Shown here piece by piece: positions 54,229-62,503 of a stretch of DNA of 64,000 bases. The notes under the pieces were generated by a model that had not been told where the DNA came from, searched no databases, and saw nothing but the letters and a program-made list of their open reading frames with translations. Numbering within the stretch: the stretch's first letter is position 1; every line of letters begins with the position of its first letter. This stretch comes from an uncultured Christensenella sp. GTDB lineage: Bacteria > Bacillota > Clostridia > Christensenellales > Borkfalkiaceae. Made by a program: the position numbers and the translations under genes. The DNA lies in NCBI GenBank assembly GCA_910576655.1, contig CAJTJC010000001.1:1-64000 (forward strand), in the 5' to 3' direction.

Positions 54229-54945
54229 ATGAAAATAACAGTGATAAATGGCACGGAGAAACACGGCGTTACATATCGCTTAAAAGAGATTTTTCTACAA
54301 AACTTTCAAGGCGCAGACTTAGTTGAGTTTTATCTGCCAAAAGATTGTCCGTCTTTTTGTATAGGTTGTACAAGTTGCTTTATGAAAGGCGAAAATAACT
54401 GTAAAGACTTTGATTACACACATAAAATTGAAAAATCGCTAATTGAATCTGATTTAATCGTTATGACGTCGCCTGCATACGTAATGCACGCAACGGGCGC
54501 AATGAAATCATTATTAGACCATTTGGGTTATCGTTGGATGCCGCATAGACCTGCGCCCGAAATGTTCGGTAAGCGCGCTGTAATTATTACGCAATGTATT
54601 GGCGCAGGCGCAAAGTCAACCGCAAAAGATATAAAACACAGTTTGTCTTGGTGGGGAATATCGAAAATCGGTATGTTCAGCGGTTCGCTTATGAGTGATA
54701 TTATTTGGGATAAACTTTCCGAAAAGAAGCGCAAGAAGTTAACTAAAAAGATAAACAAACTTGCTGTTCGATTCTCTAAAATCAATTATGCCAAACCGGC
54801 GCACACAACACTTATAACTAAAATTAAGTTTAAGTTCTGTCGTCTGATACAAAAGAAAGTGCGTAAAAATGGTGTTGCAGGACTTGACAATGAGTATTGG
54901 CATAATAACGGATGGCTTGGTAAAAGCCGTCCGTGGAAAAGTTGA
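54229..54945 (+). CDS. NAD(P)H-dependent FMN reductase-like flavoprotein
   Basis: 238 residues with GGTGA before the ATG. Flavodoxin fold: VINGTEKHGVTYRL (phosphate loop), IGCTSCFMKGENNCKD, VMTSPAYVMHATGAMKSLLD and a basic C-terminal extension. Such proteins reduce quinones or nitro compounds. Codons are distinctly AT-rich compared with both neighbours, which suggests recent acquisition. Confidence 0.8.
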   Translation: MKITVINGTEKHGVTYRLKEIFLQNFQGADLVEFYLPKDCPSFCIGCTSCFMKGENNCKDFDYTHKIEKSLIESDLIVMTSPAYVMHATGAMKSLLDHLGYRWMPHRPAPEMFGKRAVIITQCIGAGAKSTAKDIKHSLSWWGISKIGMFSGSLMSDIIWDKLSEKKRKKLTKKINKLAVRFSKINYAKPAHTTLITKIKFKFCRLIQKKVRKNGVAGLDNEYWHNNGWLGKSRPWKS

Positions 54946-54995
54946 CGCATTCGATTTTCTAAGTAAACTTAAATTTATCTTTCTAATCTTTAATA

Positions 54996-55040
54996 AAGTA
55001 TAGCGCACTATACTTCGCAAGCGAAGATAGCGCGCTATTT
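54996..55040. repeat. Two adjacent palindromic hairpins after the flavoprotein gene
   Basis: AAGTATAG/CTATACTT around CGCA, then an imperfect GAAGATAGC/GCTATTTC. Probably terminators of the two convergent genes; they share a core (TATAGCGC, GATAGCGC). Confidence 0.5.
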
Positions 55041-55091
55041 CTTTGCCCACAAGGAAATCCCTATAACAGATACCCTTACGCGGTCTTTTGA

Positions 55092-55535
55092 CTATTTCGT
55101 TCCCGTCGAGCCGAAGCCGCCGCTGCCGCGCACGGTTTCGGACAGCTCGCCGCACTCGACGAATTGCGCGGTTATATACGGCGTTATTACCAACTGGGCA
55201 ATGCGCTCGCCCGCGTCAACGCGCTGCGCCTGCGCGGAATGGTTGTGCAGCGCGACCTTGACCTCGCCGCGATAGTCGCAGTCCACGACGCCGACCTTAT
55301 TGGCGGGGGCAAGTCCCTTTTTCGAAGCAAGCCCGCTGCGCGCATAGATAAGCCCCGCGTAGCCGACGGGAAGCTCTAACGCAATGCCCGTAGGCACCAT
55401 TACCGTTTCGTGAGGGAGTATCTCTATTTCGCCGTCGACGCACGCGTACAAGTCCGCGCCCGCGGCGTATTCGCTGCCGTACGACGGAACCGTCGCCCCT
55501 TCCCTAAGCTTTTTAATATTTACCCTGCAATTCAT
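55092..55535 (-). CDS. dut: dUTP diphosphatase
   Basis: 147 residues, trimeric type. Removes dUTP and yields dUMP for thymidylate. Motifs: AAGADLYA (1), ARSGLASKKGL (2), GVVDCDYRGEVKVAL (3, catalytic Asp), GERIAQLVI (4) and the C-terminal RGSGGFGSTG (5). The ATG follows the nrdG stop directly (TAAATG); AGGAG lies in the end of nrdG. Third gene of the nrdDG-dut operon. Confidence 0.96.
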   Translation of the reverse strand: MNCRVNIKKLREGATVPSYGSEYAAGADLYACVDGEIEILPHETVMVPTGIALELPVGYAGLIYARSGLASKKGLAPANKVGVVDCDYRGEVKVALHNHSAQAQRVDAGERIAQLVITPYITAQFVECGELSETVRGSGGFGSTGTK

Positions 55536-56069
55536 TTACTGCTCCTTTTCGCCGTCCCAAAGCACCACCTCGTCCTTTTTGAGCGACTGCGGCACCAATA
55601 TAATGCGCTGATTTGACGAACCGCGGAACCGTAGGTTCAAATCCTTCAGCTCCTCCACGAACCGTCCGTCGACGAGCACGTCGAGACACCGCAGAATTTT
55701 TAAGACCGTATCGTGGTCGCCCTGCTTCCCCGTGAGAAGGTCGCGCTCGTAGTCGTAGCCCGTGAAGCACCAAAGCGACTTATCGGGATAGCGCTTTCTC
55801 ATTCTGCGCAAAAACGGCGCAAGCGCCGCCGCGTTCTCGGGCTCGAACGGGTCGCCGCCGAGAAGGGTAAAGCCCTTTATGTAGTCGGGCTGCATTGCGT
55901 CGAGAATTCTGTCCTCGACCTCTGCCGTAAAAGGCTGACCGTAATTAAAGTCCCACGTTTCGGGGTTAAAGCAGTTTTTGCAACGGTTTCTGCAACCGCT
56001 GACGTAAAGCGAAACCCTTACCCCGGGGCCGTTGGATACGTCGTACCATTTTATATTAGCGTAATTCAT
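55536..56069 (-). CDS. nrdG: Anaerobic ribonucleotide reductase activating protein
   Basis: 177 residues from the ATG at 56069 (MNYANIKWYDVSNGPGVRVS), the usual N-terminus; the open frame begins earlier at a GTG without support. Radical SAM enzyme: CRNRCKNC binds the [4Fe-4S] cluster, GGDPFEP binds SAM. It makes the glycyl radical on NrdD. It lies 64 bases after nrdD; the ribosome site is weak. Confidence 0.95.
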   Translation of the reverse strand: MNYANIKWYDVSNGPGVRVSLYVSGCRNRCKNCFNPETWDFNYGQPFTAEVEDRILDAMQPDYIKGFTLLGGDPFEPENAAALAPFLRRMRKRYPDKSLWCFTGYDYERDLLTGKQGDHDTVLKILRCLDVLVDGRFVEELKDLNLRFRGSSNQRIILVPQSLKKDEVVLWDGEKEQ

Positions 56070-56133
56070 ATACGTACCGTTTAATCCGTGTATTATTTGA
56101 AGTGTCGTTGACAGCGGCACGAAGCAACGCAGT

Positions 56134-58260
56134 TTAAAGATGTAAAACTCTTGCTTTTATTTCTTTGGTCTTGCCCACGTTCCAGAAATTCTCGCCCAAA
56201 TATCCGCAGGTGCGGCGGGTGACGTTCATTTTGCGCTGGTCCTTATTGTGGCAGACGGGGCACTCCCATTCGTTGTCGTCGTTGATTTCTATTTCGCCGT
56301 CGAAGCCGCAGATATGGCAGTAATCCGACTTTGTATTGAATTCCGCGTACTGGATATTGTCGTAAATAAAGCGCACTATATCCTCTATTGCGGTCAGATT
56401 GTGGCGCATATTGGGAATTTCAACGTACGAAATAGCGCCGCCAGAAGAAATTTTCTGGAACTGGCTTTCGAACTTGAATTTGGAAAACGCGTCGATATTT
56501 TCGCGTACGTCGACGTGATAGCTGTTGGTGTAGTAGCCCTTGTCGGTAACGTCGGGGATAGAGCCGAACTTCTCGGCGTCTATTCTCGCAAATCGGTAGC
56601 AAAGCGATTCCGCGGGCGTGCCGTAAAGCGCGAAGCCGATATTCGTTTCCTTCTTCCATTTGTCGCAGTGGTCGCGCAGCGACTGCATAACTTTAAGCGC
56701 GAATTCCGCGCCTGCAGGGTCGGTGTGCGATACTCCCTTGACAAGCTTCGTCACCTCGTAGAGGCCTATGTATCCCAGCGAAATGGACGAATAGCCGCCG
56801 TAGAGGAACTTGTCTATCTTTTCCCCGGGCTGCAGGCGCGCTATCGCGCCGTACTGCCAGTGCACGGGCGAAACGTCGCTGGTAATGCCCTTCAACGCCT
56901 CGTGACGGCACATTATCGCCTCGTAGCAGAGGTTCATTCTGTCCTCGAAAATTTCCCAGAACTTGTTTTCGTCGCCCTTGGAAAGTATGCCTATCTGCGG
57001 AAGATTGACGGACACTACGCCCTGATTGAACCTGCCCTCGAACTTGTAATTTCCGTTTTCGTCCTTCCAAGGCGAAAGGAACGAACGGCAGCCCATGGGT
57101 GAAAATACGTTGCCCTCGTAATGCTCGCGCATTTTCTTTGCGGAGATATAGTCGGGGTAAAGCCGCTTTGACGAGCACTTTACCGCAAGCTTGGTAAGAT
57201 AGTCGTACTTGCCGCCTTTAAGGCAGTTGTTTTCATCCAGCACGTAAATAAGCTTGGGGAACGCAGGCGTAACGTAAACGCCCTTTTCGTTCTTTATGCC
57301 CTTGTAGCGCTGGTTTAATATCTCTTCTATTATCATTGCGTTTTCTTCCACGTACTCGTCCTTTTCGTCGACGTAGAGGAAAAGCGTTACGAACGGCGAC
57401 TGTCCGTTCGTCGTCATAAGCGTGTTAATCTGATACTGTATGGTCTGCACGCCCGCTTTAAGCGATTCCTGCAAACGCATATTTACGAACTTGATTTTCG
57501 TCTGCTCGTCCACGGTATCGCCGAACTGCTCGTCACACTGCGCGGCGTATTTATCGCGCGTAAGGCGCAGGTATTTGCCGAGGTGAGCGACGTTGACAGA
57601 CTGCCCGCCGTACTGCGACGACGCTACCGACGCGATTATCTGCGTGGTTATCGTGCAGGCGGTCTGGAAGGATTTGGGGCTTTCGATAAGCTTGCCGTTC
57701 ATTACCGTGCCGTTGTCGAGCATGTCCTTTATATTTATCAGGCAGCAGTTGAAAATGGGCTGCAAAAAGTAGTCCGCGTCGTGGAAGTGCAAAACGCCGT
57801 CGTCGTGCGCCTTTGAAATTTTCTCAGGGAGTAAGATACGGCGGGTCAAATCCTTCGAAACCTCGCCTGCGATAAGGTCGCGCTGGGTAGAAGCCGTGCG
57901 CGCGTTCTTGTTGGAATTTTCTTCCATTACGTCCTTATTCTTGTTTTTGATAAGCGAAAGAATACTCTCGTCTGTGGTGTTCGCCTTGCGGATGAGCGCG
58001 CGCTCGTAACGGTAAAGGATATACGCCTTCATAAGCTGGAACTTCTGCATTTCCATAAGCTTTTCCTCTACCATATCCTGAATATCCTCTACGAGGATAC
58101 GGCGGCGGTGGCGCGAAGCTATATCGTCGACTATTTCGCTAATCTGGGCGTCGGTCGCCCTGTCCTCGAAGTCTACCGCCTCGTTGGCTTTTTTAATTGC
58201 CGTTACGATTTTGGATTTATCGAAATCAACAACCGAATTATCCCTTTTAATAACTTTCAT
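56134..58260 (-). CDS. nrdD: Anaerobic ribonucleoside-triphosphate reductase
   Basis: 708 residues from the ATG at 58260 with GGAGGTC upstream. Residues 1-95 are an ATP-cone that sets allosteric activity (VIKRDNSVVDFDKSKIVTAI). The catalytic barrel follows, then a zinc site (CHICGFDGE ... CPVCHN) and the glycyl radical motif RTCGYLG near the C-terminus. It makes deoxynucleotides without oxygen. The promoter and two NrdR boxes lie upstream. Confidence 0.97.
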   Translation of the reverse strand: MKVIKRDNSVVDFDKSKIVTAIKKANEAVDFEDRATDAQISEIVDDIASRHRRRILVEDIQDMVEEKLMEMQKFQLMKAYILYRYERALIRKANTTDESILSLIKNKNKDVMEENSNKNARTASTQRDLIAGEVSKDLTRRILLPEKISKAHDDGVLHFHDADYFLQPIFNCCLINIKDMLDNGTVMNGKLIESPKSFQTACTITTQIIASVASSQYGGQSVNVAHLGKYLRLTRDKYAAQCDEQFGDTVDEQTKIKFVNMRLQESLKAGVQTIQYQINTLMTTNGQSPFVTLFLYVDEKDEYVEENAMIIEEILNQRYKGIKNEKGVYVTPAFPKLIYVLDENNCLKGGKYDYLTKLAVKCSSKRLYPDYISAKKMREHYEGNVFSPMGCRSFLSPWKDENGNYKFEGRFNQGVVSVNLPQIGILSKGDENKFWEIFEDRMNLCYEAIMCRHEALKGITSDVSPVHWQYGAIARLQPGEKIDKFLYGGYSSISLGYIGLYEVTKLVKGVSHTDPAGAEFALKVMQSLRDHCDKWKKETNIGFALYGTPAESLCYRFARIDAEKFGSIPDVTDKGYYTNSYHVDVRENIDAFSKFKFESQFQKISSGGAISYVEIPNMRHNLTAIEDIVRFIYDNIQYAEFNTKSDYCHICGFDGEIEINDDNEWECPVCHNKDQRKMNVTRRTCGYLGENFWNVGKTKEIKARVLHL

Positions 58261-58337
58261 AATAAGACCTCCGAAATAAGCGATATTGCCCCGACCCATA
58301 AAGCCCGCAAGCGGACTGCTATTGCCAAGTAATTTTA

Positions 58338-58366
58338 AGTATAGTACCTGCCCCGCCCAAAGTCAA
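58338..58366 (-). promoter_or_regulatory. nrdDG-dut promoter
   Basis: TTGACT (58361-58366), 17 bp, TATACT (58338-58343). Confidence 0.85.
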
Positions 58367-58375
58367 GCCGCCCGA

Positions 58376-58422
58376 ACACAATATCTTGTATGTTATTTTT
58401 TAACTAAAACACAATATTTTGT
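58376..58422. promoter_or_regulatory. Pair of NrdR boxes
   Basis: ACACAATATCTTGT (58376-58389) and ACACAATATTTTGT (58409-58422) match the NrdR consensus and lie 33 bp apart start to start, just upstream of the -35. They should repress the operon when deoxynucleotides are plentiful. Confidence 0.88.
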
Positions 58423-58533
58423 GTTTGAAAAATTTTACAATTAAACATTTTTCGACGTTTTGTTGAAAAATTTATGGTCAGGCATACAAAAATAAAATAA
58501 TAACGCCGCAGTTTTTTATAAACACCTGCATGC

Positions 58534-58565
58534 TTAAAGCGGAGCGCGTATGCGCTCCGCTTTAA
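58534..58565 (-). terminator. Terminator of the Cys-rich surface protein gene
   Basis: Arms TTAAAGCGGAGCGC and GCGCTCCGCTTTAA around a 4-base loop. Confidence 0.8.
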
Positions 58566-58574
58566 GTTGAATTT

Positions 58575-61238
58575 TTATTTTGAAATAGTTCCGTCGGAAC
58601 ATTTTACGGTGTAGTTGCCCGTATTAGTGTCCCAATCGCTTTCCTTAGTTATCGCGTTCCACTGAGCCTTCGTGCCGCCAAATTTAATTTCCTTCAAAGC
58701 AATGGCATTAGCGAACGCCCTTTCTTCAATATAAGTCACGCTATTACTTATCGTTACGCTTGCAAGACTGCCGCAATCTCCGAACGAGTGATAGGTTAAA
58801 CAAGAAATGCCTTTACCTATCGTTACGCTTTTAAGGTTGGAACAGCCGAAAAACGCGTCGGCGGGGACGTCGGTCACGCTGTCGGGTATAACTATGCTCG
58901 TTAAATCAAGATTACCGTTAAAAGCCCACTGTACGGAAGTTACGGGATATCCGTTATGCGTTGAGGGAATAACAACGTCGCCCTTCGCCGTGCCGATATT
59001 AACGATATAGCTGTCGCCCGTACTTAAATTGTCCTGATATATCAAGCCCGTCGCGTCCGTGTCTGGCAACACTCCGTCGGTACATACGACTAAGTAATTG
59101 CCCGTGCCTTTATCCCAGTTTGTACCCTTTTTTATCGTGTTCCACTGAGCCTTCGTGCCGTCGAAATTAATGCGTTTCAAAGCCGAACATCCGAGAAATG
59201 CCATTTGCTGGATTTCCGTTACGTTACTTCCGAAAGACACGCTTGTCAGCTTTGTGCAGCTGCCGAACGACTTGTCGCGTATACGGGTCATACCGCTGCC
59301 TATGGATATGCTCGTAAGATTTTCACAACCGAAGAAAGCGTCTATTCCCATGTCCGTAACGCTGTCGGGAATTACCAGGCTCGTAATGCCGTTGTTATGG
59401 TCAAGAATGTTAATTAGCTTTACGGGCGAGCCGTTATGAGCTGCGGGAACGACTATATCGCCGCTTGCCGTGCCGTATCCGATAACTTCGTAGTAGTCGC
59501 CGTTGGAATAGTAGTGATACTCCAAACCCGCCGTGCCGGTGCTTTGACTGACTTGCAGCACGTCGGTAAGCCACCAATCGCGCATTGTAAGCTCGCCGCT
59601 GACTAAGCCCTTTCTGCTATCGAAATTCGCATTGAAAATTTCTACGTCCTGCCCGCCTGCGGTTTGTGCAAATACGCATACGCCGCGAAAACTCGGTTCG
59701 CTCTCGTCAAACGTCAGGCTTTCGATAATAAATTTATAACTGTCCGTATTGTTCGTCAAAACGTTTTTAAGCCTGACGTTGAAGCTTGCGCTGAGGCTAC
59801 CGTTGACAACGGTGCCTGGGTCTGCCCAAGCGTTGGTAACCTGCACGTCCGAAAGAGTGACGTACGGAGCCACGAGAGTAAACACACCGTTTGCCATAGC
59901 GTTTTTATCATACTGCGCGATATAAATATCGCAAACTAACGGTTTGTTTTTGCCGTTTAATTGCTTTACGATGAAGCCGACCATTATCTCGCCGTAGTTA
60001 GACTCGTAATCGAACGTAGAAAAATTCTTAATCGGGAAACTCGTCATATAACTTACGGGCAATTTGCAAACGCTGCAAATCGCGCCGACTTTGTCGGTAG
60101 AATGATTTGCGTAATCGTATTTAACAGTTACGTCGCCGCACACCTTACACTTACCCTCTTTTTCGCCCAACTGCATACAAGTTGCCGCAGTTTTGACAGT
60201 CCAGGAGTAATTATGTTCGCCGAGCTGACCGTTAGGGTCGGGCAGAGTGTTTGTTGCAGAGCAATTTTCGCAATTAGCGGTCATCGTTCCATGATTTTTG
60301 CAGTCTGCGTTTAAATCGGAATAATAATCTCCCCACGTGTGAGGAAGTTTGGTATTTGGAATATCCTGCGAATCCTTCGCTCCGCACTTAGCGCAAGTCG
60401 CCGTCTTGGTTTCGTCGTGGTCGCACGCCGCGTCGTTATTGGGAATATACAGTCCGAAGGTATGAGGAAGCTTGCTTCCCTCTACGTCCTGCGTAACAGT
60501 GTCGGGGCAACGCGAACAAGTTGCAGTTTCGGTACCGTCCTTAGCGCAGGTCGCGTCGTTATTGGATACGAACGCGCCGTGGTCGTGCCCGAGGGCGTTT
60601 ACCTTTCTCGTCTGATTGCCGCCGCACCACTTGCATGTGCCTGACTGCGAACCGTCGGTAGTACACGTCGCCACTAACGTATCCGTCCAATCGTATTCGC
60701 AGGGAACCTTGCTGTCCTCGACCGTTTGGGTCTTGGCGTCATTACACCTCGTGCATTCCTCGGTCATCGACCAGTCCGTCTGGCAGGTCGCCATATGAAT
60801 AGTTTGCTTATAATCGTGTCCGAGCGCCTTAGTCTTGTCGCGCTGCTCTTCCTTTCCGCAGCTGCACGAATACAGAGAGTATCCGCCGTTAAGACAACCT
60901 GCGGGTACGGTAGTTTTCAGTTTAAAGGAACAAACGTGGGTTTGCGGGGGCTGCGTGCCACCGCCGTTGCCACCGGAGCCGTTACCGCCCGAATTGCCGC
61001 CGCTATTCGAACCGCCGTTGCCTGAATTACCGCCCCCGTTCGAGCCGTCGCCGTTTGTATTTCCGCCGTTCGAGCCGTCGCCGAGCGTGTCGCCCGTCGA
61101 AGACGAGTCCCCGCCCTGTTCGGTCCCCTGCGAAGAATCTGCCGTATCGTTGCGGAACACCAGTCCGAGCGTTACCGCAGTTGCCGCGATAGCAACCATC
61201 AGCAAGCTTAAAATTATCAGTGTAATTTTTTTAACCAT
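58575..61238 (-). CDS. Surface protein with CxxC repeats and BspA-like leucine-rich ends
   Basis: 887 residues with GGAGGAGG before the ATG. A signal anchor (7-28), a Gly/Asn/Ser linker (about 33-97), then about seven to eight units of the form ATCxxxGxxxxxCxxCG (about 100-400), each with a CxxC pair and a GHD or PH element, which may bind metal or form disulfides. After a segment of unknown fold (400-580), two blocks of BspA-type leucine-rich repeats (about 600-690 and 760-870) follow, each ending in a similar FGGTKAQWNxI unit. Exported or membrane-anchored by its N-terminus. Binding partner unknown. Confidence 0.8.
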   Translation of the reverse strand: MVKKITLIILSLLMVAIAATAVTLGLVFRNDTADSSQGTEQGGDSSSTGDTLGDGSNGGNTNGDGSNGGGNSGNGGSNSGGNSGGNGSGGNGGGTQPPQTHVCSFKLKTTVPAGCLNGGYSLYSCSCGKEEQRDKTKALGHDYKQTIHMATCQTDWSMTEECTRCNDAKTQTVEDSKVPCEYDWTDTLVATCTTDGSQSGTCKWCGGNQTRKVNALGHDHGAFVSNNDATCAKDGTETATCSRCPDTVTQDVEGSKLPHTFGLYIPNNDAACDHDETKTATCAKCGAKDSQDIPNTKLPHTWGDYYSDLNADCKNHGTMTANCENCSATNTLPDPNGQLGEHNYSWTVKTAATCMQLGEKEGKCKVCGDVTVKYDYANHSTDKVGAICSVCKLPVSYMTSFPIKNFSTFDYESNYGEIMVGFIVKQLNGKNKPLVCDIYIAQYDKNAMANGVFTLVAPYVTLSDVQVTNAWADPGTVVNGSLSASFNVRLKNVLTNNTDSYKFIIESLTFDESEPSFRGVCVFAQTAGGQDVEIFNANFDSRKGLVSGELTMRDWWLTDVLQVSQSTGTAGLEYHYYSNGDYYEVIGYGTASGDIVVPAAHNGSPVKLINILDHNNGITSLVIPDSVTDMGIDAFFGCENLTSISIGSGMTRIRDKSFGSCTKLTSVSFGSNVTEIQQMAFLGCSALKRINFDGTKAQWNTIKKGTNWDKGTGNYLVVCTDGVLPDTDATGLIYQDNLSTGDSYIVNIGTAKGDVVIPSTHNGYPVTSVQWAFNGNLDLTSIVIPDSVTDVPADAFFGCSNLKSVTIGKGISCLTYHSFGDCGSLASVTISNSVTYIEERAFANAIALKEIKFGGTKAQWNAITKESDWDTNTGNYTVKCSDGTISK

Positions 61239-61276
61239 AACCTCCTCCGTAGCGTTAAGGCATAAAGCTTTTTACC

Positions 61277-61302
61277 GTGCGGAACGCGACAGCGTTCCGC
61301 AC
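61277..61302 (-). other. GC-rich hairpin in the leader of the Cys-rich surface gene
   Basis: Arms GTGCGGAACGC and GCGTTCCGCAC with a 4-base loop, between promoter and ATG. No U-run follows on the minus strand, so it is a leader structure rather than a terminator of this transcript. Confidence 0.55.
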
Positions 61303-61336
61303 CTTTTAATATTAAAAGACGTTTTCGTCCATATAC

Positions 61337-61364
61337 ATTTTATCACATTTATGCCATAAGTCAA
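61337..61364 (-). promoter_or_regulatory. Promoter of the Cys-rich surface gene
   Basis: TTGACT (61359-61364), 16 bp, TAAAAT (61337-61342) with TGA in front. The leader is about 90 nt. Confidence 0.8.
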
Positions 61365-61397
61365 ACTAATTCGTCACAATATTATATAATATGCTGC

Positions 61398-61826
61398 TCA
61401 GGTAAATCTTTTTAACCAGGAAACGTCAAGTTTCCATTCCGCAACGGCGTTTCTTCGGCGGTGCGCTTCCGTCGCCGCGCCAAGGGTTTTACGGTATTCC
61501 GCATACGAGCAGCCGTTGACCTTCATGAAATGAGCGCACGCGCGCTCTTCCCCGCCCGTAAGCGAGGTTCTTCCGATATGTATAACCTCGTGACAGCTTT
61601 TGCAGACCGCGACGACCGTTTCAAGCTTCTGCACGCAGTTTTTCTCGTCGTACGACCAGTGCTCGTGCGCCTCTAATCGGCTTGCGGGCGCGCCGCAAAT
61701 CATGCACCTGCCCTGCGCGCGGGAATACGCGTCCCTGCGCACGACGTCCCACTGCGCGGGTGAAAGTATGCTTCTTAAATTCGAGTACCAGCAGCTGTCG
61801 GGTACCATTTCGAAATCGAGTTTCAT
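61398..61826 (-). CDS. HNH-type nuclease-like protein
   Basis: 142 residues with AAGGA before the ATG. A zinc-finger HNH core is visible: CMICG (residues 41-45), EAHEHWSYD (about 52-60), CKSCHEVIHIG (about 74-84). Four cysteines and the His residues fit an HNH fold. No methylase or phage gene lies nearby, so a role in restriction or repair is unproved. Confidence 0.7.
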   Translation of the reverse strand: MKLDFEMVPDSCWYSNLRSILSPAQWDVVRRDAYSRAQGRCMICGAPASRLEAHEHWSYDEKNCVQKLETVVAVCKSCHEVIHIGRTSLTGGEERACAHFMKVNGCSYAEYRKTLGAATEAHRRRNAVAEWKLDVSWLKRFT

Positions 61827-61845
61827 TTTAATTCCTTTTATATGC

Positions 61846-61875
61846 TTGACTAACCGCCTCGACAGCGGTTAAAAT
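61846..61875 (+). promoter_or_regulatory. Leaderless promoter with a palindrome in its spacer
   Basis: TTGACT (61846-61851), 18 bp, TAAAAT (61870-61875), then 6 bases to the ATG at 61882. TAACCGC and GCGGTTA (61851-61871) form an inverted repeat that fills the spacer. Confidence 0.72.
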
Positions 61876-61881
61876 ATTGTT

Positions 61882-62487
61882 ATGATTTTTGACGAAAGCA
61901 AAATTAAAGACGTAAAGCGCGGCGAGCTTATGGGAACGGTTTTCCTTGCCGTCGCCGCGGCGGGGGTAATACTCTTTGCCGTGTGCTATCCGTTGGCGCG
62001 TGCGCGCAGTTCGGACGCGCTGCTGTACCTGTCCTTTGCATTGCCGCCTGCGCTTATGGTGGCGGGAGCGGCGGGAGCGGCGCTTTGCAACCTTACTTAC
62101 GGCGCCCGCGCCGAAAAGCTTATTTCCGACTACGTTTTGGCGGTCTGCCTTGAAAACCCGCAGGCAATGCACCCCGAGCGCGACAGCCTGACCTTCCGCA
62201 TTTATCGCAGCGGCTGCATTTTCACAATGAACGCGAACGGCTACAAGGACGGGCTTACCTTCGATTTTTCGGCGTTTAAGCGGCTTAACGCCGCGCGGCG
62301 CGCGGCGATTACGACCGCGATTTGCAACCGACTTACCTTTTCCTTTTGCAGACTTTACGAGCGCGGCGCAAAATACGCCGACGTCGGATACGTTATAGAC
62401 GGGAAGAACAAATCGGTTGCGATTATATCGGGCGGCGTACCCGATAAAAAAGCTTTCAAAATTTATCTTAAAAATAAGAGGAACTGA
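61882..62487 (+). CDS. Two-helix membrane protein of unknown function
   Basis: 201 residues. Two hydrophobic helices (about 18-40 and 46-70) are followed by a soluble domain of about 130 residues (RIYRSGCIFTMNANGYKDGL). I do not recognise the family. No ribosome site; the promoter puts +1 at the ATG. It is divergent from the HNH gene and converges on glpK. Confidence 0.7.
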   Translation: MIFDESKIKDVKRGELMGTVFLAVAAAGVILFAVCYPLARARSSDALLYLSFALPPALMVAGAAGAALCNLTYGARAEKLISDYVLAVCLENPQAMHPERDSLTFRIYRSGCIFTMNANGYKDGLTFDFSAFKRLNAARRAAITTAICNRLTFSFCRLYERGAKYADVGYVIDGKNKSVAIISGGVPDKKAFKIYLKNKRN

Positions 62488-62503
62488 GCGTTCCTCTTTT
62501 TTT
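62476..62503 (+). terminator. Terminator overlapping the stop of the membrane protein
   Basis: Arms AAGAGGAAC and GTTCCTCTT followed by a T-run; it also faces the glpK end. Confidence 0.85.
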
